Made by a program: the position numbers and the translations under genes
Assembly: GCA_046518185.1 (NCBI GenBank)
Contig: JBKGRZ010000004.1
Coordinates: 434,001-498,000 of the forward strand
Length of the DNA: 64,000 nt
Direction: 5' to 3'
Source of the DNA: Scandinavium vulneris_A
GTDB taxonomy: Bacteria > Pseudomonadota > Gammaproteobacteria > Enterobacterales > Enterobacteriaceae
Notes under the pieces: generated by a model
Database searches by the model: none
What the model was told of the DNA's origin: nothing
The model's input: the letters and a program-made list of their open reading frames with translations, nothing else
Part shown: positions 28,070-36,324 of the stretch, one piece after another
How the letters are laid out: the number at the start of each line of letters is the position of its first letter
Numbering within the stretch: position 1 is the stretch's first letter

Positions 28070-29449
28070 ATGACCGTGACCTCTTTTTCTGAACTCAACG
28101 CGCTTCCTGCCGAACAACTCGATAATCTCAATGAGCTGGGCTATCTGACCATGACCCCGGTGCAGGCGGCGGCGTTACCGGCCATTCTTGCGGGGAAAGA
28201 CGTCCGTGCGCAGGCGAAAACCGGCAGCGGCAAAACCGCGGCCTTCGGCCTGGGCCTGCTGCAACATATTGATGCCAGCAAGTTTATGACTCAGTCGCTG
28301 GTGCTATGCCCGACGCGCGAGCTGGCTGACCAGGTCGCGAAAGAGCTGCGTCGTTTGGCGCGCTACATGCCAAATATCAAAGTGCTGACCCTGTGCGGCG
28401 GCCTGCCGTTTAGCGTTCAGCGCGACTCTCTGATCCACGCCCCGCATATCATTGTGGCGACCCCGGGCCGTCTGCTCGATCACCTGAAAAAAGAGACGGT
28501 GAACCTCGAAGCCTTGCAAACGTTGGTGTTGGATGAAGCCGATCGGATGCTGGACATGGGCTTTGCCGACGCAATTGACGAGGTGATCAGCCACGCCCCC
28601 GCCAACCGTCAGACGCTGCTGTTCTCCGCTACCTGGCCGAGCGCAATTGCCGCCATTAGCACCCGTATTCAGCGTGACCCGCAGACAGTAGAAATCGACA
28701 CCGTCGACGAGCTGCCTGCGGTTGAACAGCAGTTCTATGAAGTGTCCCGCAATGGCAAAATCGGCCTGCTGCAAAAGCTGCTGAGCAAGCACCAGCCCGC
28801 TTCCTGCGTGGTGTTCTGTAACACCAAGAAGGATTGCCAGGCGGTTTGCGATGCGCTGAGCGAAAGCAACCAGAGCGTGCTGGCGCTGCACGGCGACATG
28901 GAACAGCGTGACCGCGATCAGACCCTGGTGCGTTTTGCCAACGGCAGCAGCCGTGTGCTGGTGGCGACCGACGTCGCCGCGCGTGGACTGGACATTAAAG
29001 CGCTGGAGATGGTTATCAACTTCGAACTGGCGTGGGACCCGGAAGTCCATGTCCACCGTATCGGGCGTACTGCACGTGCCGGGCAGAGTGGGCTGGCTAT
29101 CAGCTTCTGCTCCCCGGAAGAAGGCCAGCGTGCTGCAGTTCTCGAAGATATGCTGAACTTCAAGGTCAACTGGCAGCAGGTACCAACCGGTATCAACATC
29201 GCTCCGTTGGAAGCGACCATGGCAACCTTGTGCATCGACGGCGGTAAAAAAGCCAAAATGCGCCCGGGCGATATTCTCGGCGCGTTAACCGGAGACATGG
29301 GCCTGGCAGGGGATGATATCGGTAAAATCGATATCCATCCGATCCACGCCTTTGTGGCCGTCAAACACAGCGTCGCCCGCCATGCCTGGAAACAGCTCCA
29401 GCAGGGCAAAATTAAAGGGAAGTCGGTGAAGGTGCGGTTGCTGAAGTAA
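28070..29449 (+). CDS. dbpA: ATP-dependent RNA helicase DbpA
   Basis: DbpA is a DEAD-box helicase that binds hairpin 92 of 23S rRNA and helps assemble the large ribosomal subunit. The 459-residue product shows Q motif region (NELGYLTMTPVQ), Walker A (AKTGSGKTAAFG), PTRELADQ, DEADRMLDMGF, SAT, the C-terminal helicase motifs (VATDVAARGLDIK, HRIGRTARAG) and the C-terminal RNA-recognition domain starting with LCIDGGKKAKMRPGD. It is the usual length. The ribosome site is weak (CCGGAA). Confidence 0.96.
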   Translation: MTVTSFSELNALPAEQLDNLNELGYLTMTPVQAAALPAILAGKDVRAQAKTGSGKTAAFGLGLLQHIDASKFMTQSLVLCPTRELADQVAKELRRLARYMPNIKVLTLCGGLPFSVQRDSLIHAPHIIVATPGRLLDHLKKETVNLEALQTLVLDEADRMLDMGFADAIDEVISHAPANRQTLLFSATWPSAIAAISTRIQRDPQTVEIDTVDELPAVEQQFYEVSRNGKIGLLQKLLSKHQPASCVVFCNTKKDCQAVCDALSESNQSVLALHGDMEQRDRDQTLVRFANGSSRVLVATDVAARGLDIKALEMVINFELAWDPEVHVHRIGRTARAGQSGLAISFCSPEEGQRAAVLEDMLNFKVNWQQVPTGINIAPLEATMATLCIDGGKKAKMRPGDILGALTGDMGLAGDDIGKIDIHPIHAFVAVKHSVARHAWKQLQQGKIKGKSVKVRLLK

Positions 29450-29594
29450 TTCGCTGTTGTGCTAACTATTTGCATTTATGTTTACCGGTACTGATAAGTA
29501 CCCGGAGTCAGACACTTCATCAACGGGAGTTGGCCTTCTAAAGGTCAATTCCCTAAGCATTGTTGGCTTTATCCGAACCTAAAATGCTATGGCA
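29450..29594. other. Short non-coding gap after dbpA with hairpin
   Basis: This gap holds a possible hairpin (29524-29552) with GGGAGTTGGCCTT / AAGGTCAATTCCC arms, just downstream of dbpA. No T run follows. It could end or stabilise dbpA mRNA; nothing else is recognised. Confidence 0.35.
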
Positions 29595-29793
29595 CTATGT
29601 CTCGATCGGGGCACGCCAGTCATCGGCACCGGAAGTGCCCGCCGTTGTATGCTCCCAGTTAATCTTACGGTAAGCCAGAGAGACGCGAACTAATTGCGTG
29701 AACTCCGCCTTGGTGGCGTCCTGGCAATGCGGCATTTTGCAATCAATATCAATAATGGTCGCATCTTCCAGTTTGGTGGTGAAGAAGTGCTCC
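29595..29793 (-). pseudogene. 3' fragment of a T6SS hcp gene
   Basis: The minus-strand frame encodes about 65 residues matching the C-terminal part of a type VI secretion tube protein Hcp. Recognisable pieces are EHFFTTKLEDATI, CKMPHCQD, VSLAYRKI and the end TSGADDWRAPIE. A full Hcp is about 160-170 residues, so the N-terminal 100 are missing. The homology starts exactly where an IS-like end (29794) begins. No other T6SS genes are in the window. It has no start of its own and is presumed non-functional. Confidence 0.75.
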
Positions 29794-30488
29794 TGTAAGC
29801 ACACCCGTTTTAGTTCTACACACTTTTTGAGGTTTCCGGTTTTTCAGCCATAAGCCGGTATTCTTCCGGCGTAGGGATTCATGAGGCCGCTCGCTGTTGT
29901 ATTCCGTCAGCCAGCTTCTGTGATTTCCCGTGCATCATTCAGCGTTCTGAACAGATAAAAATCCAGGATTTCGGTCCGATACGTCCGGTTAAAGCGTTCG
30001 ATAAAGGCATTCTGTGTCGGTTTGCCTGGCTTGATAAATTCCAGCATCACGCCATGGTGCTCAGCCCATTGTGCCAGAGCCAGTGATATCAGCTCCGGTC
30101 CGTTATCCATCCACATCTTCAGCGGATATCGGGCTGAAAAATACACCATTCTGCTCAGCGATACTGTCCTGCATGCCTGGCATTCCAGGCTCAGATCGGC
30201 AAACATCTGCTTCAGACGACGATTCCCGTCCTCAAGATCTTTGATTTTTTTGATATCAGCGGCTTCCATCCCGCCATATTTAGTCTTCCAGTTGTAGTAG
30301 CTGGCTTAGGAAATAGCGGCATCGCGACACACATCTTTGACGGTGCGCCCGGCTTCGACAGACTACAGAACGTCGATGATCTGGTGTCCGGTGAATCGAG
30401 CTTTACGCATGGTGATCTCCTCAGGGACATAATCAGTATGTCGGAAGATCTCTAAAAGTGAATGGTTCGTTTTGCCGGGATACTCACA
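29794..30488 (-). mobile_element. Decayed IS3-family insertion sequence
   Basis: This is a remnant of about 695 bp (intact elements are about 1.2-1.4 kb). OrfA starts at the ATG at 30410 (MRKARFTGHQIIDVL) but has in-frame stops after codon 15 and again before ASYYNWKTKYGGMEAAD. OrfA is then fused by an internal deletion to the C-terminal DDE part of OrfB (WMDNGPELISLALAQW and NAFIERFNRTYR, with the late D and E). A further frameshift follows EITEAG. Ends read TGTAAGCACACCC at 29794 and, inverted, TGTGAGTATCCCG at 30488, an imperfect IR pair. No matching target duplication is seen. Confidence 0.8.
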
Positions 30489-30581
30489 GAACGACGGCTT
30501 TATTAGTCAGCACCTTACTCAGTTGGTCGCCAACCTTTGGGGTGCAATTCAATGTTGTGCCGTAAGGACTTCAGTAAAACG
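30489..30581. other. Unassigned gap between IS remnant and hutU
   Basis: A 93-base stretch downstream of hutU. On the minus strand one frame reads PKVGDQLSKVLTNKAVVL then stop, which could be the tail of a lost gene, but it is too short to identify and does not continue the hcp homology. No terminator is seen after hutU. Confidence 0.3.
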
Positions 30582-32267
30582 TTACCTCATCATCGGCAAC
30601 TTTAAATTATGTTTCTGCGCACAGGCGACCGCCTGTTCATAGCCCGCATCGGCGTGGCGCATTACGCCGGTTGCCGGATCGTTCCACAGGACGCGAGCCA
30701 GGCGTTTATCCGCTTCCGGCGTGCCGTCGCAGACAATCACCACCCCGGAATGCTGGGAGAAGCCCATTCCCACGCCGCCGCCGTGATGCAGGCTGACCCA
30801 GGTTGCGCCGCCTGCGGTATTGAGCAGGGCGTTCAGCAGCGGCCAGTCGGACACCGCATCGGAACCGTCTTTCATCGACTCGGTTTCACGATTCGGTGAC
30901 GCGACGGAGCCACAGTCGAGGTGATCGCGACCGATAACGACCGGCGCTTTCAGCTCGCCGTTACGCACCATTTCATTAAACGCCAGGCCCGCCAGATGGC
31001 GTTCGCCCAGCCCCAGCCAGCAGATGCGGGCCGGTAAGCCCTGGAAGGCAATACGCTCCTGCGCCATGTCCAGCCAGCGGTGCAGGTGGGTATTGTCCGG
31101 GAACAGTTCTTTTAACTTGGCGTCAGTTTTGCGGATGTCGTCTTCATCGCCCGACAGCGCTACCCAACGGAACGGGCCTTTGCCTTCGCAGAACAGGGGG
31201 CGGATATAGGCCGGAACGAAGCCCGGGAAATCAAAGGCATTTTTCACCCCTTCATCCAGCGCCACCTGCCGAATATTATTCCCGTAATCGACGGTCGGCA
31301 CGCCCATATGGTGAAAATCGAGCATCGCCTGGACGTGTACCGCCATCGAGGCGCGGGCCGCTTTTTCGACCGCTTTCGGCTGAGTTTCACGCTCGTCCAG
31401 CCAGCGGTTTACACTCCAGCCTGCCGGTAAATACCCGTTAATCGGGTCATGGGCAGAGGTCTGATCGGTAACGATGTCCGGGCGCATCCCGCCCGCTTTG
31501 GCACGTTTTACCAGTTCAGGCAGAATCTCTGCGGCGTTGCCGAGCAGGCCGACGGAGATGGCTTTTTTCTCGGCATTGGCCTGTGCGATCAGGGCCAGAG
31601 CCTGGTCGAGACGGGTGGCTTTGTAATCGACGTAGCGGGTCCGAATGCGGAAATCAATCCGTGACTCCTGGCACTCAATCGCCAACACCGATGCCCCGGC
31701 CAGCACGCCTGCCAACGGCTGTGCGCCGCCCATCCCACCCAGCCCGGCGGTGAGGATCCACTTCCCGCTGAGGTCACCGCTATAGTGCTGGCGGCCCGCT
31801 TCGGCAAAGGTTTCATAGGTGCCCTGCACAATGCCCTGTGCGCCGATGTAAATCCACGATCCGGCCGTCATCTGGCCGTACATCATCAGCCCGGCTTTAT
31901 CGAGTTCGTGGAAGTGATCCCAATTGGCCCAGTGCGGCACCAGGTTGGAATTGGCGAGCAGCACGCGCGGTGCATCAGCATGAGTGCGGAAAACGGCGAC
32001 CGGTTTGCCGGACTGGATAACCAGCGTTTCTTCCGGTTGCAGGCACTCCAGCGAGCGCAGGATCTGCTCGAAGCATTCCCAGTTCCGTGCCGCTTTGCCG
32101 ATCCCGCCGTAGACCACCAGATCTTCCGGACGCTCGGCGACATCCGGGTCGAGGTTGTTCTGGATCATGCGGTAAGCCGCTTCAATCAGCCAGTTGGCGC
32201 AGTGAAGTTTTTCGCCACGAGGCGCGCGAACCGTACGGGAGAGGGCAGTGGTCTGATGGGTAGTCAT
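30582..32267 (-). CDS. hutU: Urocanate hydratase (urocanase)
   Basis: HutU hydrates urocanate to imidazolone propionate, the second step of histidine degradation, using tightly bound NAD+. The 561-residue product is the usual length. The NAD-binding GLGGMGGAQPLAG stretch and the active-site cysteine block DHLDCGSVASPNRETE are intact. The open frame extends 45 codons upstream, but the ATG at 32267 with GGAAGGA ahead gives the normal start. hutD lies upstream on the same strand. hutI, hutG and hutC are not present in this window. A HutC-like palindrome lies about 100 bases upstream. Confidence 0.96.
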   Translation of the reverse strand: MTTHQTTALSRTVRAPRGEKLHCANWLIEAAYRMIQNNLDPDVAERPEDLVVYGGIGKAARNWECFEQILRSLECLQPEETLVIQSGKPVAVFRTHADAPRVLLANSNLVPHWANWDHFHELDKAGLMMYGQMTAGSWIYIGAQGIVQGTYETFAEAGRQHYSGDLSGKWILTAGLGGMGGAQPLAGVLAGASVLAIECQESRIDFRIRTRYVDYKATRLDQALALIAQANAEKKAISVGLLGNAAEILPELVKRAKAGGMRPDIVTDQTSAHDPINGYLPAGWSVNRWLDERETQPKAVEKAARASMAVHVQAMLDFHHMGVPTVDYGNNIRQVALDEGVKNAFDFPGFVPAYIRPLFCEGKGPFRWVALSGDEDDIRKTDAKLKELFPDNTHLHRWLDMAQERIAFQGLPARICWLGLGERHLAGLAFNEMVRNGELKAPVVIGRDHLDCGSVASPNRETESMKDGSDAVSDWPLLNALLNTAGGATWVSLHHGGGVGMGFSQHSGVVIVCDGTPEADKRLARVLWNDPATGVMRHADAGYEQAVACAQKHNLKLPMMR

Positions 32268-32362
32268 GTCATTCCTTCCAGAGACGTAAGTCGTGTCGGT
32301 TATCGGGTAAACGCAGCTGCGTTTGTTATGAATATGTAACAATAAAAGCGGCAATGTACATT

Positions 32363-32376
32363 CCTGTCTATACAAC
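32363..32376 (-). promoter_or_regulatory. HutC-like operator upstream of hutU
   Basis: Read toward hutU this is GTTGTATAGACAGG. It agrees at 12 of 14 bases with the site at 33131-33144 and resembles TTGTATAGACAAG-type targets recalled for the GntR-family regulator HutC. It sits about 96-109 bases upstream of the hutU start. Confidence 0.55.
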
Positions 32377-32460
32377 TTGGCGTAATTTCCAGCGCAGATC
32401 ACATTCGCTTTTATAAAATCTCGCTGTAACAGTCAGATAGCCGACAGGCTTAACCCTGAT

Positions 32461-33003
32461 TTAACGCAGCGTTATCTCCGCCAGCAGCAGCGTGGCGTCG
32501 GGCGACTGCGGAACCAGCCCGCCCGGGGTCTGGTCTTGCCAGCAAACACCACTCTCTGCCGGGTAGCGTTCCCCGGCCATTTCCCAGCAACCCTGCAACA
32601 CAAACGCCACGCCGTTGAGAGCGGGCGTCTGCGCGGTGGTAACCACCTTCACCTGTGCCGTCGCCCGGCTGCGTTGGGTCATGATGTTGAAATCCCGACC
32701 TGGCGTGACGATACCTTCCGTCGCCAGCGGCCACTCTCCGGCAAACGCCCACGGCTGCCAGCGCATCAACCGATGATTAACCTCGCCTCCCCGCAGCCAC
32801 AGCGGGGCACCTGTCAACAAGGTGATCACCCGATCGACACCATCAAACAGCGAAAAAGCCCCATCGCTTTGCAGGGTGGCAATACTCGCCCGCCACAGAA
32901 ACGCCGCATCCGGCGAGGCGATATTGATGATTTCACGGGTTTCCCCGCCGCCGTTTTTCCAACGGGTGACCGGCAGCGAACCTAACTGAAAGGGTGTGAT
33001 CAT
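32461..33003 (-). CDS. hutD: HutD/Ves-family protein
   Basis: A 180-residue cupin-fold protein of the HutD/Ves family. In Pseudomonas HutD is proposed to limit hut expression, but its molecular action is unclear. The N-terminal PVTRWKNGGGETREI motif is the family hallmark. It uses an ATG at 33003 with GGGAG nine bases before. It is transcribed toward hutU and away from the ABC importer genes; a second HutC-like site lies in the divergent gap. Confidence 0.85.
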   Translation of the reverse strand: MITPFQLGSLPVTRWKNGGGETREIINIASPDAAFLWRASIATLQSDGAFSLFDGVDRVITLLTGAPLWLRGGEVNHRLMRWQPWAFAGEWPLATEGIVTPGRDFNIMTQRSRATAQVKVVTTAQTPALNGVAFVLQGCWEMAGERYPAESGVCWQDQTPGGLVPQSPDATLLLAEITLR

Positions 33004-33130
33004 CGGGCTTACTCCCTGGTTTTATCCGTTTAGTTGCTATGGTGATACATCTGGGATTCATTTTGATTACAAATTATTTACAACATGGCTCACAAATCCA
33101 TCATTCGACGAGTGTGATGGAAAGTCAATG

Positions 33131-33144
33131 GTTGTATATACATG
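33131..33144 (+). promoter_or_regulatory. HutC-like operator upstream of the hut importer
   Basis: GTTGTATATACATG contains the perfect 10-base palindrome TGTATATACA and matches the hutU-side site at 12 of 14 bases. It lies 66-79 bases upstream of the binding-protein start, in the divergent hutD/importer promoter region. A shared regulator of both arms is inferred. Confidence 0.55.
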
Positions 33145-33209
33145 TTCTGTCATTTGTTGCACGCCATGCCTTAAGCATGAAACACGCTAATGAAATCGGG
33201 AGAATCATC

Positions 33210-34055
33210 ATGAAGCAGCGCACCACTTTTCGCGGGATCTGTCTGACCACTCTGCTTTCAGGCCTGCTGTTGAGCGCCGGGGGCGTGAATGCCAAAGAGA
33301 GGACCTCGATTACCATCGCCACAGAAGGGGGCTATGAGCCGTGGAACCTGACGTTACCGGGCGGCAAGTTGAGCGGTTTTGAGCCTGAGCTGATGGAGAA
33401 TCTGTGTCAGCGGATGGGCATCCAGTGCAAGCTGGTAGTACAGAACTGGGACGGGATGATCGCCGGACTGAACGCCGGTAAATATGACGTCATCATGGAT
33501 GCGATTGTCATCACCCCGGAGCGTAAAAAAGTCGTTAGCTTCACCGTACCTTACGCTGCCACCCCGGCGTCGTTTATCACCGTGAAGGACACACTGCTGC
33601 CGCCTGCACCCGTTATCAAACTGCACGATGACGAAAAAGAGATCCAGGCGGCCATCGCCCCGCTGAAAGCTGCGCTGAAAGGCAAGACCATCGGCATTGC
33701 CTCCGGCACGGTCTACACCCCGTTTATCGACAAATACTTTAAAGACGTGGCCGACGTTCGCGAATACAACAGTTCGGCTGACGCAATACTTGATTTGCAA
33801 TCAGAACGCATCGACGCGGTATTCGACGATATCACTTTCGCTAACTCCACGCTTGCTCGCCCGGAAAACAGCAACCTGACCTTCAGCGGCCCGCAGCTGA
33901 GCGGCCCTATCTGGGGCGAGGGGGAAGCGATGGGCGTGCGTCCCGCGGATGCGGAACTGAAAGCCAAACTCGATACCGCCATTAATGCGGCACTGGCAGA
34001 TGGCACGGTGAAGAAACTGAGCGAAAAATGGTTTAAAGCCGACGTCACCCCATAA
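33210..34055 (+). CDS. Polar amino acid ABC transporter binding protein
   Basis: A periplasmic solute-binding protein of the HisJ/LAO family, 281 residues. A signal peptide ends near GGVNA (about residue 27). The early EGGYEPWNLTLPGGKLSGFEPELM segment and the later NWDGMIAGLNAGKYDVIMDA segment are typical of the lysine/arginine/histidine binding group. The open frame extends 57 codons upstream, but the ATG at 33210 with GGGAG and a direct signal peptide is the natural start. Given the hut neighbours, histidine or urocanate is a likely ligand, by inference. Confidence 0.9.
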   Translation: MKQRTTFRGICLTTLLSGLLLSAGGVNAKERTSITIATEGGYEPWNLTLPGGKLSGFEPELMENLCQRMGIQCKLVVQNWDGMIAGLNAGKYDVIMDAIVITPERKKVVSFTVPYAATPASFITVKDTLLPPAPVIKLHDDEKEIQAAIAPLKAALKGKTIGIASGTVYTPFIDKYFKDVADVREYNSSADAILDLQSERIDAVFDDITFANSTLARPENSNLTFSGPQLSGPIWGEGEAMGVRPADAELKAKLDTAINAALADGTVKKLSEKWFKADVTP

Positions 34056-34067
34056 GCGAGGTTGAAA

Positions 34068-34787
34068 ATGATGAATTTCCTGGGTCTGGGGGAAGACGGC
34101 TGGGGACGGTTGATCCTCAGCGCCACGCTAACCACACTGCTGCTCTCGATGGCGGCACTGCTGGTAGGCGCGGTGGTCGGCGGGATGGTGGCTTCCGCTA
34201 AATTATCGCCCCGCGCGCCAGCTCGCTGGTTCGGCTCGGCATACTCGGTGGTGTTTCGCGGTATCCCTGAACTGCTGATTATCTATCTGTTTTATTTCGG
34301 CGGCTCCGGCCTGGTCTCGCTTATCGGCCAGATGTTCGGCGCAGACGGCTTTATCGAAATGCCGCCGTTTCTGATTGGCGCCCTGGCGATTGGCCTGATT
34401 TCCGCCTCGTATCAGGCCGAAGTCTACCGCGCCGCGCGTCTGGCGCTGTCGCCGGGAGAAGTCGAAGCCGCCCAGGCCATCGGTATGCCGCGCTGGCGCA
34501 TTCTGCAACGGGTGATGCTGCCGCAGATTTTCCGTTATGCCTTACCCGGGCTGTCCAACGTCTGGCAGATGAGCCTGAAAGATTCGGCCCTGGTGTCGGT
34601 GACTGGCATCGTCGAACTGATGCGCGCCAGCCAGATTGCCGCCGGATCGACCCGCGATTATTTCCTGTTCTATCTGATTGGCGGCGGCTGCTATCTGCTG
34701 CTGACGCTGCTGTCGAACCGGGCTTTTATCAAAGCGGAAACTCGTCTCAACCGCGCATGGCAGCGCCGTACCGTGGCACAGGCTTAA
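34068..34787 (+). CDS. Polar amino acid ABC permease (HisQ type)
   Basis: A 239-residue inner-membrane permease with about five membrane segments and an EAA-type loop (SPGEVEAAQAIGMPRWRILQRVMLPQ). It resembles HisQ/ArtQ-type subunits. GAGG six bases upstream supports the ATG at 34068, although a second ATG follows directly. The next permease begins 9 bases after its stop, so the genes are in one operon with the binding protein. Confidence 0.92.
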   Translation: MMNFLGLGEDGWGRLILSATLTTLLLSMAALLVGAVVGGMVASAKLSPRAPARWFGSAYSVVFRGIPELLIIYLFYFGGSGLVSLIGQMFGADGFIEMPPFLIGALAIGLISASYQAEVYRAARLALSPGEVEAAQAIGMPRWRILQRVMLPQIFRYALPGLSNVWQMSLKDSALVSVTGIVELMRASQIAAGSTRDYFLFYLIGGGCYLLLTLLSNRAFIKAETRLNRAWQRRTVAQA

Positions 34788-34796
34788 GGAGCGCAC

Positions 34797-35528
34797 ATGG
34801 TTATCGACTTCGCATTTCTCGGCGACACCTTCCTCAAACTGAGTGCCGCATTGCCGGTAACGCTGGGGCTGTTTGCCTGCTCTTTCCTGCTCGGCGGCGT
34901 GCTGGCGCTGGGAATTTTGGCGATGCGCATGAGTCAATGGCGCGTGATGAGCAGCTTTGCCCGGGGCTATATTCTGGTGTTTCGCGGTTCACCGTTGATG
35001 ATCCAGCTGTTTCTGATTTATTACGGCCTCGGGCAGTTTGGCGTTATTCGCCACAGCTTCCTGTGGCCACTGCTGCGCGAGCCGTTTATCTGCGCGGTGC
35101 TGGCATTGGCGCTGTGTACGGCGGCGTATACGGCGGAGATCCTGCGCGGCGGTCTGCTGGCTATTCCGGCCGGCCAAATTGAAGCCGGGCGCGCCTGCGG
35201 GATGTCACGTCTGCTATTGCTGCGGCGGATTATCGCCCCGGTGATGTTGCGTTATGCGCTGCCTGCCTATTCAACCGAAGCCATTCTGCTGGTGAAGTCG
35301 ACGGCGCTGGCGAGCCTGGTCACGGTGTGGGATGTCACCGGCGTGGCGCAGCAAATCATTCAGCGGACCTACCGCACCATGGAAGTGTTCCTCTGCGCGG
35401 CAGCGATTTACCTGATCCTCAACTTTATTATCGTCCAGCTGTACGCCCTGCTTGAGCGTCGGTTGACGCCCCATACCCGTCAGAGCCCGAGAACCCTCGC
35501 GCTGAAGCCTGCCAGCAAAGGAGAATAA
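34797..35528 (+). CDS. Polar amino acid ABC permease (HisM type)
   Basis: The second permease subunit, 243 residues, about five membrane segments. The EAA loop reads PAGQIEAGRACGMSRLLLLRRIIAP. It pairs with the HisQ-type subunit to form the channel. AAGGAG lies 5-6 bases before its ATG, and the ATPase gene begins one base after the stop. Confidence 0.92.
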   Translation: MVIDFAFLGDTFLKLSAALPVTLGLFACSFLLGGVLALGILAMRMSQWRVMSSFARGYILVFRGSPLMIQLFLIYYGLGQFGVIRHSFLWPLLREPFICAVLALALCTAAYTAEILRGGLLAIPAGQIEAGRACGMSRLLLLRRIIAPVMLRYALPAYSTEAILLVKSTALASLVTVWDVTGVAQQIIQRTYRTMEVFLCAAAIYLILNFIIVQLYALLERRLTPHTRQSPRTLALKPASKGE

Positions 35529-35529
35529 T

Positions 35530-36324
35530 ATGCACGATTTGCGTCCAGTCACCCTTTCGGTCAGCGGTATCCACAAATCCTTCGGCATGCTTGAGGTGTT
35601 GAAAGGTATCTCCATCGAGGCCCAAAAAGGTGACGTAATTTCGATTCTGGGAGCCAGTGGATCCGGGAAAAGTACGCTGCTGCGCTGCATCAATCTGCTG
35701 GAAACCCCGGATGCGGGTGTGGTCAGCGTCGGCGGGGAAACCATCGAGATGAAGCAACACGCCCGTGGGCACCAGTTGGCGGCGAACCCTAAACAAATAG
35801 AGCGTCTGCGTTCGCGCCTCGGGATGGTGTTCCAGAGCTTCAACCTGTGGTCGCACATGACGGTGCTGCAAAACGTGATTGAAGGGCCGCATTACGTGCT
35901 CAAGCGCAACAAGCGCGAATGTATCGAACAGGCGGAGCAGCTGCTGGATCGCGTGGGCCTGCTCAACCGCAAAGATTATTACCCGGCCCAGCTTTCCGGC
36001 GGACAGCAGCAGCGCGTGGCGATTGCCCGGGCGCTGGCGATGGATCCTGATGTGATGCTGTTCGATGAGCCGACCTCGGCGCTCGATCCGGAACTGGTGG
36101 GTGAAGTGCTGAAAGTGATGCGTAGCCTGGCTGAAGAGGGGCGCACCATGCTGGTGGTGACGCACGAGCTCGGTTTTGCGCGGCATGTGTCAAACCGCGT
36201 GGTGTTCATGCATCAGGGCAATATCGATTGTGAGGGCGCGCCGGACGCGCTGTTTGGTGAGCGGGGATCGCCCCGTTTTCAGCAGTTCATCTCCAGCCAT
36301 TATCAGAAGGAGCAGTCCCTGTGA
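35530..36324 (+). CDS. Polar amino acid ABC transporter ATPase (HisP type)
   Basis: A 264-residue cytoplasmic ATPase that powers the importer. It shows Walker A (GASGSGKST), the HisP-like insertion with KQIERLRSRLGMVFQSFNLW, the signature LSGGQQQR, Walker B (VMLFDEP) and the switch VVTHE. Its stop overlaps the GTG start of the HutH-like gene (GTGA), so the two are coupled. This tight link implies that the importer supplies the substrate of that lyase-like protein. Confidence 0.94.
   Translation: MHDLRPVTLSVSGIHKSFGMLEVLKGISIEAQKGDVISILGASGSGKSTLLRCINLLETPDAGVVSVGGETIEMKQHARGHQLAANPKQIERLRSRLGMVFQSFNLWSHMTVLQNVIEGPHYVLKRNKRECIEQAEQLLDRVGLLNRKDYYPAQLSGGQQQRVAIARALAMDPDVMLFDEPTSALDPELVGEVLKVMRSLAEEGRTMLVVTHELGFARHVSNRVVFMHQGNIDCEGAPDALFGERGSPRFQQFISSHYQKEQSL

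Noticed and set aside
28304..29056. Minus-strand frame of 250 codons inside dbpA
   Set aside because: Long open frames opposite GC-rich genes are common; this one lacks a start signal and has no family likeness, whereas dbpA is certain.
30212..30430. 72-codon frame over the start of the IS3-family OrfA
   Set aside because: It is in the wrong frame; the OrfA protein is seen in another frame with two stops, so this is not a gene.
29794..30488. Active transposon
   Set aside because: OrfA has in-frame stops, OrfB lacks its first half and has a frameshift, and there is no matching target duplication.
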